A DNA stretch of 64,000 nt from Nocardioides zhouii (GTDB lineage: Bacteria; Actinomycetota; Actinomycetes; Propionibacteriales; Nocardioidaceae). Within the stretch, counting starts at the first letter, position 1, and each line of letters starts with the position of its first letter. The DNA is taken from NCBI RefSeq assembly GCF_004137345.1, contig NZ_SDWV01000015.1:1-64000 (forward strand), given 5' to 3'. A program made the translations under genes and the position numbers. The notes under the pieces were generated by a model, which saw only the letters and a list, made by a program, of their open reading frames with translations, did no database searches and was not told the DNA's origin. Positions 24,424 to 33,383 of this stretch are shown here, piece after piece.

Positions 24424-25653
24424 ATGACCACCGTCCAGAAGAAGCCGCACGTCGGCCAGAGCAACCCGATCGCGCACCTCACCGAGGCCGACATCGAGCA
24501 GATCGGGGTCGAGCTCGACGCCATCCGCCAGGAGGTCCTCGACTCGCGCGGCGCGAACGACGCGGCGTACATCCGCAAGCTCATCGACCGGCAGCGCAAG
24601 ATCGAGCTCGGCTCGCGCGCGGTGCTGCTCTTCAGCGCCTTCCCGCCGGCCTGGGTCGTCGGCACCGCCGGCCTCAGTGTCGCCAAGATCCTCGACAACA
24701 TGGAGATCGGCCACAACATCCTGCACGGCCAGTGGGACTGGATGCGCGACCCGAAGATCCACTCCTCCACCTGGGAGTGGGACATGGCGTCGCCCGCCGC
24801 GCAGTGGAAGCACAGCCACAACGAGGTGCACCACACGTACACCAACGTCGTCGGCAAGGACAACGACCTCGGCTACGGCATCATGCGCGTCGACGAGGAC
24901 CAGACCTGGGCGCCGTTCCACCTCGGCCAGCCGATCTGGTGCTTCATCAACGCGGTCTTCTTCGAGTACGGCATCGCCGCGTACGACCTCGACCTCGGCG
25001 CCGTGGTCAAGAAGAAGCAGACCAAGGACCCGGTCTTCCGGGCCCGCGCGAAGCAGGTGCTCACCAAGATCCGCAAGCAGGCGACCAAGGACTACGCGGT
25101 CCACCCGGCGCTGTCGATCCCGACCGGCTCCTTCCTGCCGACCCTGGCGGCCAACTTCACGGCCAACATCGTCCGCAACCTGTGGTCCAACTCGATCATC
25201 CTGTGCGGCCACTTCCCCGAGGGCGTCGAGACCTTCGAGAAGCGCTCCATCGAGGGCGAGACGAAGGGCGAGTGGTACGTCCGCCAGATGCTCGGCTCGG
25301 CCAACATCTCCGGCTCGAAGGCACTGCACCTGATGAGCGGCAACCTGTCGCACCAGATCGAGCACCACCTGTTCCCGGACCTGCCGTCCAACCGCTACGC
25401 GGAGATCGCGCCCCAGGTGCAGGCCCTCTTCGACAAGTACGAGCTCACCTACCTCGCGCGTCCGCTCGTCCCGCAGGTCTACTCGGCCTGGCACAAGGTC
25501 GTCCGGCTCTCGCTGCCCAACGGCTGGCTCAAGACCACGAACGCCAAGAACGCCCCCCAGCAGCTCGGGATCCTCTACAAGATGGCCACGGGCGACCGCC
25601 GTACGCGGCGCCTCCTGGGTCGCAAGCTGGAGAGCGAATCACGGGCCGCCTGA
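24424..25653 (+). CDS. Membrane fatty acid desaturase (acyl-CoA Delta9 type)
   Basis: 409 residues with the three histidine boxes of membrane di-iron desaturases: GHNILHGQ near residue 97, HSHNEVHHTYT near 130, and HQIEHHLFPD near 310. Hydrophobic membrane spans lie between boxes 1 and 3. It introduces a double bond into long-chain acyl chains using electrons from the adjacent reductase. AGGAGATCGAC provides the ribosome site. It is probably regulated by the divergent PucR-type gene through the palindrome at 23170. Confidence 0.93.
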   Translation: MTTVQKKPHVGQSNPIAHLTEADIEQIGVELDAIRQEVLDSRGANDAAYIRKLIDRQRKIELGSRAVLLFSAFPPAWVVGTAGLSVAKILDNMEIGHNILHGQWDWMRDPKIHSSTWEWDMASPAAQWKHSHNEVHHTYTNVVGKDNDLGYGIMRVDEDQTWAPFHLGQPIWCFINAVFFEYGIAAYDLDLGAVVKKKQTKDPVFRARAKQVLTKIRKQATKDYAVHPALSIPTGSFLPTLAANFTANIVRNLWSNSIILCGHFPEGVETFEKRSIEGETKGEWYVRQMLGSANISGSKALHLMSGNLSHQIEHHLFPDLPSNRYAEIAPQVQALFDKYELTYLARPLVPQVYSAWHKVVRLSLPNGWLKTTNAKNAPQQLGILYKMATGDRRTRRLLGRKLESESRAA

Positions 25654-25667
25654 GGGCCTCAAATCGT

Positions 25668-25700
25668 TTGACACGAAGGTTTCCGTTGTTTGCTGTGCAA
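25668..25700 (+). promoter_or_regulatory. Candidate promoter for the small gene at 25864
   Basis: TTGACA at 25668-25673 starts an unusually AT-rich stretch that continues to about 25790. The -10 hexamer is not clear; TGTGCAAT around 25694 is the nearest candidate. It would give a long 5' leader, and another promoter nearer CATAACTAAACT (25731) is possible. Confidence 0.3.
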
Positions 25701-25828
25701 TTTGCCACGGAAAGTGCTGGTCTGGACCTCCATAACTAAACTGGATCATTGGTAGTTGTACGGATGTATCAAGGGCACACTGGGTACATCCTGTACATCA
25801 GGAACTATCGATCGTGGGGGTCGAGAAC

Positions 25829-25867
25829 ATGGAAACCAGCATGAACACATCAGGACAGGTCCGATGA
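25829..25867 (+). CDS. 12-residue upstream open frame
   Basis: ATG at 25829 after GGGGGTCGAG encodes 12 residues and ends in a TGA that overlaps the next ATG (ATGA at 25864-25867). The strict overlap with the following 49-codon gene suggests translational coupling or a leader peptide. Its content is too short to judge by codon usage. Confidence 0.35.
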   Translation: METSMNTSGQVR

Positions 25868-26013
25868 TCCGCGTCGGCGCAGTGGGGCAGGCTCAGCCTC
25901 CCGTCGCGCGCGAGGAGTCGTACGACATACGCAGCGAGCCGTCACGGCCCGCCGTGCCGCGTCCGCGGCGCACTGTCGACGTGGGGTCGACGGTCCGGCC
26001 ACCTGCCGCCTGA
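25864..26013 (+). CDS. Small 49-residue protein with its own terminator
   Basis: The product begins MIRVGAVGQAQPPVA and is rich in Arg, Pro and Val with a conserved-looking ESYDIRSEPSRP core; it has no signal peptide or membrane segment. Three facts support a real gene: the AT-rich upstream region with TTGACA, coupling to a 12-codon upstream frame, and a perfect 14-bp terminator hairpin 16 bp after the stop. A basic, proline-rich, disordered regulator or a peptide precursor are both possible. No family recognised. Confidence 0.5.
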   Translation: MIRVGAVGQAQPPVAREESYDIRSEPSRPAVPRPRRTVDVGSTVRPPAA

Positions 26014-26028
26014 CGTTCTGCCCGAGAC

Positions 26029-26060
26029 ACGGGCTGCCCGGCACCTGCCGGGCAGCCCGT
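26029..26060 (+). terminator. Perfect intrinsic terminator hairpin
   Basis: ACGGGCTGCCCGGC (26029-26042) and GCCGGGCAGCCCGT (26047-26060) form a 14-bp perfect stem with a 4-base loop ACCT, followed by TTC. It is the most perfect simple hairpin in the window and closes the small transcript of the 49-codon gene. Confidence 0.85.
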
Positions 26061-26273
26061 TTCGGCGTGCCCCGGGGCGGCGGCAACTGTCAAGGCCGGA
26101 CCCGTCGTCCGCGGGGTGCTCACGGGGGAACGAGGAGCTGTCTGGACCTGTCTGGACCGTCTTCCGAAGACTTCCCGAAGGGTTCCGCTAGTCCCGGTCG
26201 GCGCGGTCCGGGCGCTCCTACCCTTGGTCCAGGTAGTCCGTGGGGGACCGCCGATTGTGGGAGGAGTCCGCAC

Positions 26274-26522
26274 ATGCGGAAGCAGCGCAACGACGACAGC
26301 TTGACCTGGGACGTCGCGGGACGGATCAAGGCACTGGAGCAGTTCACCGGCTCGCTCGTGGCACGCCGTGCCGAGGCCGACGGGATCCCGATCAACGAGG
26401 CCCCGCCGACGCGGGTGCCCGAGCCGCGGCACTCGCGGATCTTCCTGCGCGGCGCGGAGGGCTTCGGCGCGTACTCCGACCTCACGGTCACCGCGCCGGC
26501 GCCGCGCCCGGCCATGGACTGA
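26274..26522 (+). CDS. Small conserved-type protein of unknown function (82 residues)
   Basis: ATG at 26274 behind GGGAGGAG. The product starts MRKQRNDDSLTWDVAGRIKAL, a charged helix, and continues with a Pro/Arg-rich part (PRHSRIFLRGAEGFGAYSD). There is no membrane segment. Composition and third-base GC bias are those of a real gene. The preceding 26061-26273 region contains no other gene. Function unknown. Confidence 0.6.
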   Translation: MRKQRNDDSLTWDVAGRIKALEQFTGSLVARRAEADGIPINEAPPTRVPEPRHSRIFLRGAEGFGAYSDLTVTAPAPRPAMD

Positions 26523-26588
26523 GGGCCGACCGACCGTTCGCGGCCGAGCCTCCCGACCAGGGGCACGCTGTTCACCTAGGGTCAGCCG

Positions 26589-28091
26589 GTGGTCTGGCTG
26601 GTCGGTGCGCTTCTCCTGCTCTGGCTGGCCTGGGGCCCCGTCGTGCTCGTGGTGGCGGCCGCCGTCCTCTGCGTGCCGCGCGCCCGCTGGTGGGTGCAGG
26701 ACCGGATCCACGTCGACCGCCGAGCCGTGGCGATCCTGACCGGAGCCGTTGCGGCGCTCGTCGCCCTCGTGCTCGCCGTGCCCGACGGCTGGCTCCCGAT
26801 CCCGCCGGCTCCGGGTACCTGGGCCGCGCCGTCGTACGTCGGCCGGCCGGTGACGCCGCACCCGGTGGTCGCGGCCGAGGTGCCGCAGAACCCGCACCGC
26901 GTCGGACCCGCCCCGGTCTCGTGGCCCGGACCGCTCGGCCTGCAGCCCGAGGTGGAGACCTCGTGGCTCGGCCTCCAGCGCTGCGGTGACCTCGCGCCCA
27001 CCTCGACCGGCGTACTGGTGGCGAGGTGCACCGACCGGTCGGGTGCGAGCCTGCGGATGGTCGATGCCGAGACGATGCGACCGACCGCCACGTACGACCT
27101 GGGCGAGACGTCCGACGACCCGGCGTGCGCGACCGAGGCGTTCTACGTCGACGACGCCGACCGTGCCGTGGTGGCGGGCGTACGCGCGGTGTCGACCTAT
27201 CGCACCCGGTCCGGTGGCGACGAGTCCGCGCTCGACCCCGACGGCAGCTGGGACCTCAGGCCGTGGATCCCCTTCGGCGACTGCGTCGTCGCCATCGCCC
27301 CCGACTGGTCGGGCCTCGTCTGGTGGGTCTCGCGGCAAGGACTGGTCGGCACCCTCGCGCCCGAGTCGGGCCGGGTCGCCGTGACCGACCTCGGCGAGCA
27401 GGTCCGCCGCGGGCTCGCGGTCGACGAGGGCGGGGCCTACGTCGTCACCGACGAGGCGCTCCACCGGTTGGTGGCCGGGGCCGAGGGGGCGCCGCAGGAG
27501 CAGTGGCGCACGGAGTACGCCGGCGCCAGCGGGTCGGCCCCGGTCCTGCTCGACGGTGGCGTGGTCGCCGTCACCGACACCGTCGAGTCCCGGCTGGGAG
27601 TGGTGTTCCTGGCGCGCGACACCGGGGCGGGCCTGTGCCGCCAGTCGGTCTTCGAGGAGGACGACGGCGCGACGTCCAGCACCCTGGCCCCTCTCGGTCG
27701 CGGTGTGGTGGTCGCCAACAACCACGGCTACTCCTCGCCGCGGAGCACGCTCCTCGGCTTCACGAGCGACGCCGGCATCGCCCGCGTCGACCTGGGCGAC
27801 GACGGCTGCGTCGTGGAGTGGACGAGCGAGGCGGTCTCGCCGAGCTCGGGGGTGACGGCGAGCTGGCCCACCGGCCTGGTCTACGCCTGGACGAAGCGGC
27901 CGTCCATGACCGGCGTGAGCGCGTGGTACCTCACCGCCCTCGACGCCGAGTCGGGTCGCACGATGTGGAGCGTACGCACCGGCACCGGCCTGCTCGCCGG
28001 CAGCGACGGGTCGCGGATCACGATCGGCCCCGACGGCTCGGCCTGGGTGGGCACGCTGGCCGGCCTGGTCCGGGTGCGCGACCGCAGCTGA
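26589..28091 (+). CDS. Membrane-anchored PQQ-like beta-propeller protein
   Basis: 500 residues. Two hydrophobic segments at the N-terminus (VWLVGALLLLWLAWGPVVLVVAAAVLCV and VAILTGAVAALVALVLAV) are separated by a short basic loop. An outer domain follows with repeated strands of the PQQ/YVTN propeller kind: DRAVVAGVRAVSTY, GAYVVTDEALHRLV, YLTALDAESGRTMWSV near residue 455, and GSAWVGTLAGLVRV. The terminal LDAESGRTMWSV is the best propeller signature. Family and ligand are unknown; it could be a sensor or assembly platform. Confidence 0.7.
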   Translation: MVWLVGALLLLWLAWGPVVLVVAAAVLCVPRARWWVQDRIHVDRRAVAILTGAVAALVALVLAVPDGWLPIPPAPGTWAAPSYVGRPVTPHPVVAAEVPQNPHRVGPAPVSWPGPLGLQPEVETSWLGLQRCGDLAPTSTGVLVARCTDRSGASLRMVDAETMRPTATYDLGETSDDPACATEAFYVDDADRAVVAGVRAVSTYRTRSGGDESALDPDGSWDLRPWIPFGDCVVAIAPDWSGLVWWVSRQGLVGTLAPESGRVAVTDLGEQVRRGLAVDEGGAYVVTDEALHRLVAGAEGAPQEQWRTEYAGASGSAPVLLDGGVVAVTDTVESRLGVVFLARDTGAGLCRQSVFEEDDGATSSTLAPLGRGVVVANNHGYSSPRSTLLGFTSDAGIARVDLGDDGCVVEWTSEAVSPSSGVTASWPTGLVYAWTKRPSMTGVSAWYLTALDAESGRTMWSVRTGTGLLAGSDGSRITIGPDGSAWVGTLAGLVRVRDRS

Positions 28092-28098
28092 GGCTCGC

Positions 28099-28160
28099 TA
28101 CCTAGGGACGTTCTCGTAGGTCCGACGGGCGGATCTCCTACCAGTTTGTCCCTAGATACC
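28099..28160. repeat. 62-bp nested palindrome between convergent genes
   Basis: TACCTAGGGAC (28099-28109) and GTCCCTAGATA (28148-28158) pair with one mismatch, and an inner CGTAGG/CCTAC stem lies between. The layout and much of the sequence match 10090-10153. It lies between the propeller gene and the convergent SDR gene. Confidence 0.8.
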
Positions 28161-28173
28161 CGGCAGCCGAGAG

Positions 28174-29103
28174 TCAGGGCCAGGTGAGGCCGACGGTCTC
28201 CTCGCTGGTCTCCCAGAGCCGGCGCTGCGCCATCTCGTCGCGGGCGAGCGGGGTCGAACCGACGATGCCGGGACGACCGCGGCCCTGGCCGGGACCGGTG
28301 GGTCCGACGTACGTCCCGCCGGGCAGGTCGGCGGTCGCGGCCATCAGGGTCGGCCAGGCGCCGGCCTCCGCGGACTGCGACACCGCCTTGACGGCCGCGT
28401 CGATGATGGCGGCGCCGCGCTGCTCGATGCCGCGCATCTGGCCGTTGACCACGAGGTGCGTGCCGGCCAGCCCGGGGTGTGCGGCCAGCGCGAGCACCGG
28501 GAGCCCGGCCCGCCGCAGCCGCCGGTCGAGCTCGAAGGTGAAGAGCAGGTTGGCGAGCTTCGTCTGGCCGTAGACGCCCCACCGGCTGTAGCGCCGCCGC
28601 GCGCGCGGGTCGCCGAGCGGCGCGGAGCGAGCGACGCGGTGCATCTGCGAGGACAGCGTCACGACCCGGCCGTCACCCGACGCGACGAGCTGGTCGAGCA
28701 GGAGGCCGGTCAGGAGGAACGGCCCGAAGTGGTTGGTCGCCATCTGCGACTCCAGCCCGTCCGCAGTGCGGCGGAACGGCGTGGCCATGATGCCGGCGTT
28801 GTTGACCAGGAGGTGGATCGGCCCGAGCGCGGCGGCGGTCGTCGCGGCCGCGCGTACGGACGTGAGGTCGGACAGGTCCACGACGAGGGAGTCGAGCGGA
28901 GCGCCCGGGACCTCTGCGGTGATCGCCTCGGCAGCGGCGGCGAGCTTGTCCGGCGTACGTCCGGCGAGCACGACGCGGGCACCGTGCCGGGCCAGCTCGA
29001 GGGCGGTGTGGAAGCCGAGTCCGCCCAGGGTCGGGCCGGTCACCACGGCGGTGCGACCGGTCAGGTCGCCGATGTCGTCGGTCGTCCAGGCTGCCTCGCT
29101 CAC
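28174..29103 (-). CDS. Short-chain dehydrogenase/reductase (retinol-dehydrogenase-like)
   Basis: 309 residues with the classical SDR elements: the cofactor turn TGPTLGGLGFHTALELA (a variant of TGxxxGxG), LVNNAGIMATP, SSQMHRVA with the catalytic serine, and GVYGQTKLANLLF giving YGQTK as YxxxK. The longer upstream frame is shadow of the neighbouring gene. The GTG at 29103 overlaps that gene's stop (GTGA), so the two are one operon. Substrate unknown; the family acts on hydrophobic alcohols or ketones. Confidence 0.88.
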   Translation of the reverse strand: MSEAAWTTDDIGDLTGRTAVVTGPTLGGLGFHTALELARHGARVVLAGRTPDKLAAAAEAITAEVPGAPLDSLVVDLSDLTSVRAAATTAAALGPIHLLVNNAGIMATPFRRTADGLESQMATNHFGPFLLTGLLLDQLVASGDGRVVTLSSQMHRVARSAPLGDPRARRRYSRWGVYGQTKLANLLFTFELDRRLRRAGLPVLALAAHPGLAGTHLVVNGQMRGIEQRGAAIIDAAVKAVSQSAEAGAWPTLMAATADLPGGTYVGPTGPGQGRGRPGIVGSTPLARDEMAQRRLWETSEETVGLTWP

Positions 29104-29927
29104 GGGGTCACGCCCATCGCGGAGATGACGCGCTCGCCGAGCTCGGCGTCTCCGGTCACGCCGACGGCGTCGGGCTCCGGCCGGCGTCGCCCGCCGGCCA
29201 GGACGATGAAGGTCTCGCGGTCCATGGCCAGGGTGACGGCAGGCTCGCCGTCCGCCGGCGCCGCGACCCGGCCGCGCCCGTCGTCGCCGACGACCGCGGC
29301 CACCGGTGCGTGCCCGGCGACCTCGAGGCGTACGACGCTGCCGGCCGGTGCCTGTGCCCGCTTGCCGACGATGAAGGGAAGGCTCTCCATCAGGTAGCCG
29401 GCGGAGTGGAGCGCGGGCGCCGAGTCGAGGTTGCCCGGCATGTCGAGGGCGCGGCGTACGTCCTGCTCGTGCATCCACACGTCGAGCGGCCGGTTGCGCA
29501 GGAGCAGGCCGGTGGTCCAGCCGATCGCGCCGAACAGCCCCGGCGCGGGAGCGTGGGGGTCCGAGGGAGGGTCGGCGAGCAGCTGCGTGTGGCGGGCGGT
29601 CGTGGACTCGCGGATCTCGGTGATGAGCGTGTCGGGCGACTCGTCGCGGCGCAGCACCACGCCCTGCTCGGTGAACTGCCCCATCATCCCGTGGGCGTGC
29701 GGGGCGTCGCCGATGTCGACCTCCTCGTGCCGGCGCCCGGCGAGCAGCGCCTCGAGGTGCGCGGTGTGGGCGGCGACGGCACGCACGTCCCACCCGGGCA
29801 GGTCGGTCGGCACGGACCACTGGTCGTCGCCGACGTGCTCGAGGACGCGGGTGAAGGAGTCGACCGCCTCCCACCACACGGCGACGAGGGCGGCCAGGCG
29901 CTCCTGATCCTTCACGGCGTCGGTCAT
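29100..29927 (-). CDS. Mycothiol-dependent maleylpyruvate isomerase family protein
   Basis: 275 residues. The N-terminal DinB-like four-helix domain has DLPGWDVRAVAAHTAHLEALLAG, the core signature of the mycothiol-dependent family with its metal-binding histidines. The C-terminal ~90 residues resemble the SCP2-like lobe of the family (VTLAMDRETFIVLAGGR). It has only one Pfam-like catalytic domain, so actual isomerase activity is not guaranteed; most relatives are uncharacterised. It is co-transcribed with the SDR gene. Confidence 0.85.
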   Translation of the reverse strand: MTDAVKDQERLAALVAVWWEAVDSFTRVLEHVGDDQWSVPTDLPGWDVRAVAAHTAHLEALLAGRRHEEVDIGDAPHAHGMMGQFTEQGVVLRRDESPDTLITEIRESTTARHTQLLADPPSDPHAPAPGLFGAIGWTTGLLLRNRPLDVWMHEQDVRRALDMPGNLDSAPALHSAGYLMESLPFIVGKRAQAPAGSVVRLEVAGHAPVAAVVGDDGRGRVAAPADGEPAVTLAMDRETFIVLAGGRRRPEPDAVGVTGDAELGERVISAMGVTP

Positions 29928-30160
29928 GGGGAGAGCGTAGGCCCACCCGCAGGGACGGAATCAGGGCAGATCGCCGGACCCGTTCGGCAGTTTCGACCAC
30001 GGTGTCGCCTGCAGACGCCTAACGTCGACCGCATTGACCGGCCCGATTCGCGGCGCAGCGGCCTCACTGGGGACGGGTTGCGCCGTTTGCGCGCCCGGCC
30101 GCCCTACGCTGCCGGGGACGGCTCGTTCCCGAGCCGACCGCACCACGACAAGGAGTCGTC

Positions 30161-30373
30161 ATGGGAATCGGCATCGGCATCCTGCTGCTCGTCATCGGAC
30201 TGATCCTGCTGTTCGCCATCAAGGAGTTCCCGCAGTCCGTCCAGGACGTGGTCGACCCCACCACCGTCGGGTGGATCCTGGTCATCGCGGGCGTCCTGTC
30301 GCTCGTGCTCGGCCTCGTCATGAACAACCAGCGCTCGCGGACCACCCACGTCGAGGAGCGCCGCGACCTCTGA
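30161..30373 (+). CDS. Small membrane protein of the DUF6458 type
   Basis: 70 residues with two transmembrane helices, GIGIGILLLVIGLILLFAI and VGWILVIAGVLSLVLGLVM, and a charged tail (THVEERRDL). The start MGIGIGI and the VDPTTVGWIL turn fit the small actinobacterial DUF6458 family as I recall it; function unknown. AAGGAG precedes the ATG. Confidence 0.8.
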   Translation: MGIGIGILLLVIGLILLFAIKEFPQSVQDVVDPTTVGWILVIAGVLSLVLGLVMNNQRSRTTHVEERRDL

Positions 30374-30461
30374 CCTCGCGGTCCCACTCAACCTCGCGAC
30401 CCCTCCGTTCGTGGTTAGCGGTGGAGGGGCACACCGTCCCTCCGGGTCTGGAGGAGCCGGG

Positions 30462-30971
30462 ATGTCGAAGCCGGACGACGCATCGTTCGAGGAGTTCGTC
30501 CACGCCTCGTGGCCGAGCCTGAGGCAGGGCGCGTATGCCCTGACGGGCAGCGTCCCGGACGCCGAGGACCTCGTGCAGACCGTGCTGGTCCGTGCGTACG
30601 CGCGGTGGTCGCGGGTGGGTCGGGACAACCCGATCGCCTACGTGCGGCGCAGCCTCGTCAACGCGTACGTCGACACCTGGCGCCGTCGGCAGCGGTTCCG
30701 CGAGCACCCGGTCGACGAGGTCCCCGAGGTGGCCGGACCGGCGTCGTACGACGTGGTGGCCATCGACGACCGCCTCGACCTGGCCGGACGGCTCGCGCTG
30801 CTGTCACCGCGCGAGCGCACGATGCTCGTCATGCGGCACTACTTCGACCTCCCCGAGCGGGAGGTCGCGGAGGTGATGGGCTGCTCGGTCGGCACGGTGA
30901 AGAGCACGTGCTCACGCGCACTGGCGCGACTCCGGATCCCGGTCTCGACCCCGACGGGAGAACAACGATGA
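30462..30971 (+). CDS. SigE-family ECF sigma factor
   Basis: 169 residues. Region 2 (FEEFVHASWPSLRQGAYALTGSVPDAEDLVQTVLVRAYARW) and region 4 (LSPRERTMLVMRHYFDLPEREVAEVMGCSVGTVKSTCSRALARL) are of the short SigE family common in Streptomyces and Nocardioides. The ATG at 30462 fits the family start; the frame opens 51 bp upstream. Its stop overlaps the start of an anchored partner (ATGA). A paralogous pair is at 41161-42475. Confidence 0.92.
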   Translation: MSKPDDASFEEFVHASWPSLRQGAYALTGSVPDAEDLVQTVLVRAYARWSRVGRDNPIAYVRRSLVNAYVDTWRRRQRFREHPVDEVPEVAGPASYDVVAIDDRLDLAGRLALLSPRERTMLVMRHYFDLPEREVAEVMGCSVGTVKSTCSRALARLRIPVSTPTGEQR

Positions 30972-31810
30972 CGCACGACCAGTTCAAGCAGGTGGTCGAC
31001 ACCCTCGACACCGGCCTCCCGCAGCGCCCCGACGTCGCGGGCATCCGCGCGCAGGGGCGGGCCGTACGCCGCCGTCGGCGCGGCATCGCCATCGCGAGTG
31101 GCCTCGCGGCGGCGGCAGTCGTCGCCGTACCCCTCGCGGTGACCGCCGGCGGGTCCGGCGACGGCACGCCCCAGGTCGCGGACGACACGTCGGTGTCGCC
31201 GAGCCCGACACCGTCGCCGGATCCGTCTCCCACCCGCACGGTCGACCCGTCGGCGTACGACGACCAGTCGGACCGGATGACGGCGGCGGTGAAGGACGTG
31301 TTCCCGCAGGCCAGGCGCACGAGCGACGAGTTCTACGACTCGATGGTCATGGATGGCGACGTCGTCGACATCACGCTGGGCGACCCGGTCAACTGGGACA
31401 CGGTCTTCAGGTGGAACCAGGTCTTCGACGTCGGCGACCTCGCGCTGTTCTCGGTGTCGACGTCGTGGAACGAGCCGACCCCGGGGATCGCATGGTGCAG
31501 CCGCGGGACGTTCGAGCTCGAGTCGGACTGCACCATGACGCAGCTCGACGGTGGACGCCTGCTGGTGCTCCACGACGGGGTGCGGATCCAGGGCCAGGAG
31601 GACGGCGTCTGGAGCCGCTACGCGCAGGTCGTCTCCCCACAGTCGGACGGAGGGCTGATGCAACAGGTCGACGTCTGGGCCACGGAGTCGGGCATGACCT
31701 GGGCCGCGGCCCAGCGGGAGCTCCCGTCGCTGGAGGACCTCGGGTCGATCGCCCAGGACGAGCGGATGCGGCTGCCCGAGCCGTCCTCGCTCCCCGAGCT
31801 GCCGCAGTAG
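30968..31810 (+). CDS. Single-pass membrane protein, candidate anti-sigma partner
   Basis: 280 residues: a ~35-residue cytoplasmic part (QVVDTLDTGLPQRPDVAGIRAQG), a basic stop-transfer RRRRRG, a transmembrane helix at about 40-60, a Ser/Pro/Asp linker and an outer domain with a C...C pair (WCSRGTFELESDC). The cytoplasmic part is short for a zinc-binding anti-sigma factor and shows no HxxxCxxC. The coupling to the sigma gene and the repeat of the same layout at 41678 make it the likely partner of its sigma factor. Confidence 0.65.
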   Translation: MTHDQFKQVVDTLDTGLPQRPDVAGIRAQGRAVRRRRRGIAIASGLAAAAVVAVPLAVTAGGSGDGTPQVADDTSVSPSPTPSPDPSPTRTVDPSAYDDQSDRMTAAVKDVFPQARRTSDEFYDSMVMDGDVVDITLGDPVNWDTVFRWNQVFDVGDLALFSVSTSWNEPTPGIAWCSRGTFELESDCTMTQLDGGRLLVLHDGVRIQGQEDGVWSRYAQVVSPQSDGGLMQQVDVWATESGMTWAAAQRELPSLEDLGSIAQDERMRLPEPSSLPELPQ

Positions 31811-31999
31811 CCCGCCGGGCGACGACCCTCGTCGACGCCGACCGGTTCACCGTCAGCCACCGGTTCCTGGCGCCTGTCTAGAGCCAGCCGCGCCGCCTCA
31901 GCCGGAGTAGTCGGCCCGGCGGCGCAACTCCTCGGCCGCGGGCAGAGTCTATGGTCGTGAGCGGCGCATCGAGCGCCACTGCTCCACGGGGGGTCTCCG

Positions 32000-33376
32000 G
32001 TGCCACGACGTCATCTCGCGTTCCTGCTCGCCGCGGCAGTCGTCGCCGCCACGCTGAGCAGTGCGCCGCCCGCGACTGCGGGGACTGCGGCGCCGGCCGA
32101 GTTCGCGGTCGTGGCTCCCGAGTCCTTCTCGCCCGACGGTGACGGGGTGAAGGACGAGATCCCGGTGCGCATCATGCTGCCGCGCGATGCCGCCAAGGTC
32201 GTCGTCGAGATCGCCCACTACTACGGGCGAGGGGTCGTGCGCACCACCGCGATCCTGCTCAGGCAATCGGCCGGGGTGACGACTTGGACATGGGACGGCC
32301 GGTCCGATCGTGGGAAGCGGCTTCGCGACGGGCCGTACGTCGTCGAGGTGCGCGCGGTCTGGGCGGACACCCGGATCCCGCGCGGAGCACCGCTCATGGA
32401 CGTCGTCCACATCGACACCGAGTTCGACCCCTCGCTGAGTGCGCCGACCTTCGGCGTCGCGGAGGGGAAGGCGACCTATCGCGTCTTCCCGCGGTCCACC
32501 GCCGTGCGCGACTCCCTGCCGCTCCGCGCGCGCATCGACGAGCACGCGGTGACGAGGCTGAGCCTGGTGATCCGCAACAGCGCGGGGCGCGTCGTGCGGG
32601 AGGTCGACGCCAACCGGGTGGTCGAGGAGTCCAGCCTCGGCTACCTCCCGGACGGCGACGGCGGCCTGGAGGAGCTCAAGGCACGGGGCCGCACGGTTGA
32701 GTGGACCGGCCGCCGAGGTGGGAGGCCGCTCCCGCCAGGCCGCTACACGGGCGTGGTCGAGGGGCGCGACCGCGCGGGGAACAGGGGCAGCTCGGAGACC
32801 CTGAGTCTCTTCGTCTCGCGGGACCGGCTCGTGTGGAAGGAGAAGACCGAGGAGGTCGGTGTTGCTGCGTCGGCGGTCGAGTCGTGCGACTTCTACCCCG
32901 ACGAGTACAAGTGCGCCGACGGGGCCGACTGCGGGTCGGTGGTGCCCAGTGCGATCTTCCCCGGCGGGCTCAGCTATCGCTCCGGGCCGAGCCGACCCGA
33001 CTGCCGGGAGGTGACCGCCCGGTCCCTGCACTACCTGGAGGTCCCCGAGGCGACCGGCGTACGCGGGCTCGATGCGGTCCGGGTGGCCTTCGCCGGTGCG
33101 CCAACGACGGCCGGGGAGACCGACATCGGGACGTTGAAGGTGTACGGACCGGTCGTCGGGTCGACCCTGACGAGCGCGAACGTCTTCGGCGTCTCTGGCC
33201 AGTCCGCCTGGGCACCCGACCCCCTGTGGGGTGACGGCCTGGCACCGGAGGGCGGTGACTACCGCGTGCTCCAGCGCGACCCTGCCGCGCTGTGGCAGTT
33301 CGCGACAACCGGCGACGACGCGGTCGACGTCCGCACGTGGACCGTCGACGTCCGCTACCTGGCCGTCGAGCGCTGA
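32000..33376 (+). CDS. Secreted protein with FlgD/gliding-type Ig-like domain
   Basis: 458 residues from the GTG at 32000. The signal peptide (HLAFLLAAAVVAATLSSAPPATA) is followed by FAVVAPESFSPDGDGVKDEIPVRIMLPRDAAKVVVEI, the calcium-binding-like SPDGDGVKDE pattern of extracellular Ig/FlgD-like domains, and a second such domain (LPPGRYTGVVEGRDRAGN). The last ~180 residues carry two cysteine pairs and form a separate domain. Function unknown; likely an extracellular binding protein. Confidence 0.7.
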   Translation: MPRRHLAFLLAAAVVAATLSSAPPATAGTAAPAEFAVVAPESFSPDGDGVKDEIPVRIMLPRDAAKVVVEIAHYYGRGVVRTTAILLRQSAGVTTWTWDGRSDRGKRLRDGPYVVEVRAVWADTRIPRGAPLMDVVHIDTEFDPSLSAPTFGVAEGKATYRVFPRSTAVRDSLPLRARIDEHAVTRLSLVIRNSAGRVVREVDANRVVEESSLGYLPDGDGGLEELKARGRTVEWTGRRGGRPLPPGRYTGVVEGRDRAGNRGSSETLSLFVSRDRLVWKEKTEEVGVAASAVESCDFYPDEYKCADGADCGSVVPSAIFPGGLSYRSGPSRPDCREVTARSLHYLEVPEATGVRGLDAVRVAFAGAPTTAGETDIGTLKVYGPVVGSTLTSANVFGVSGQSAWAPDPLWGDGLAPEGGDYRVLQRDPAALWQFATTGDDAVDVRTWTVDVRYLAVER

Positions 33377-33383
33377 GGCCGGC

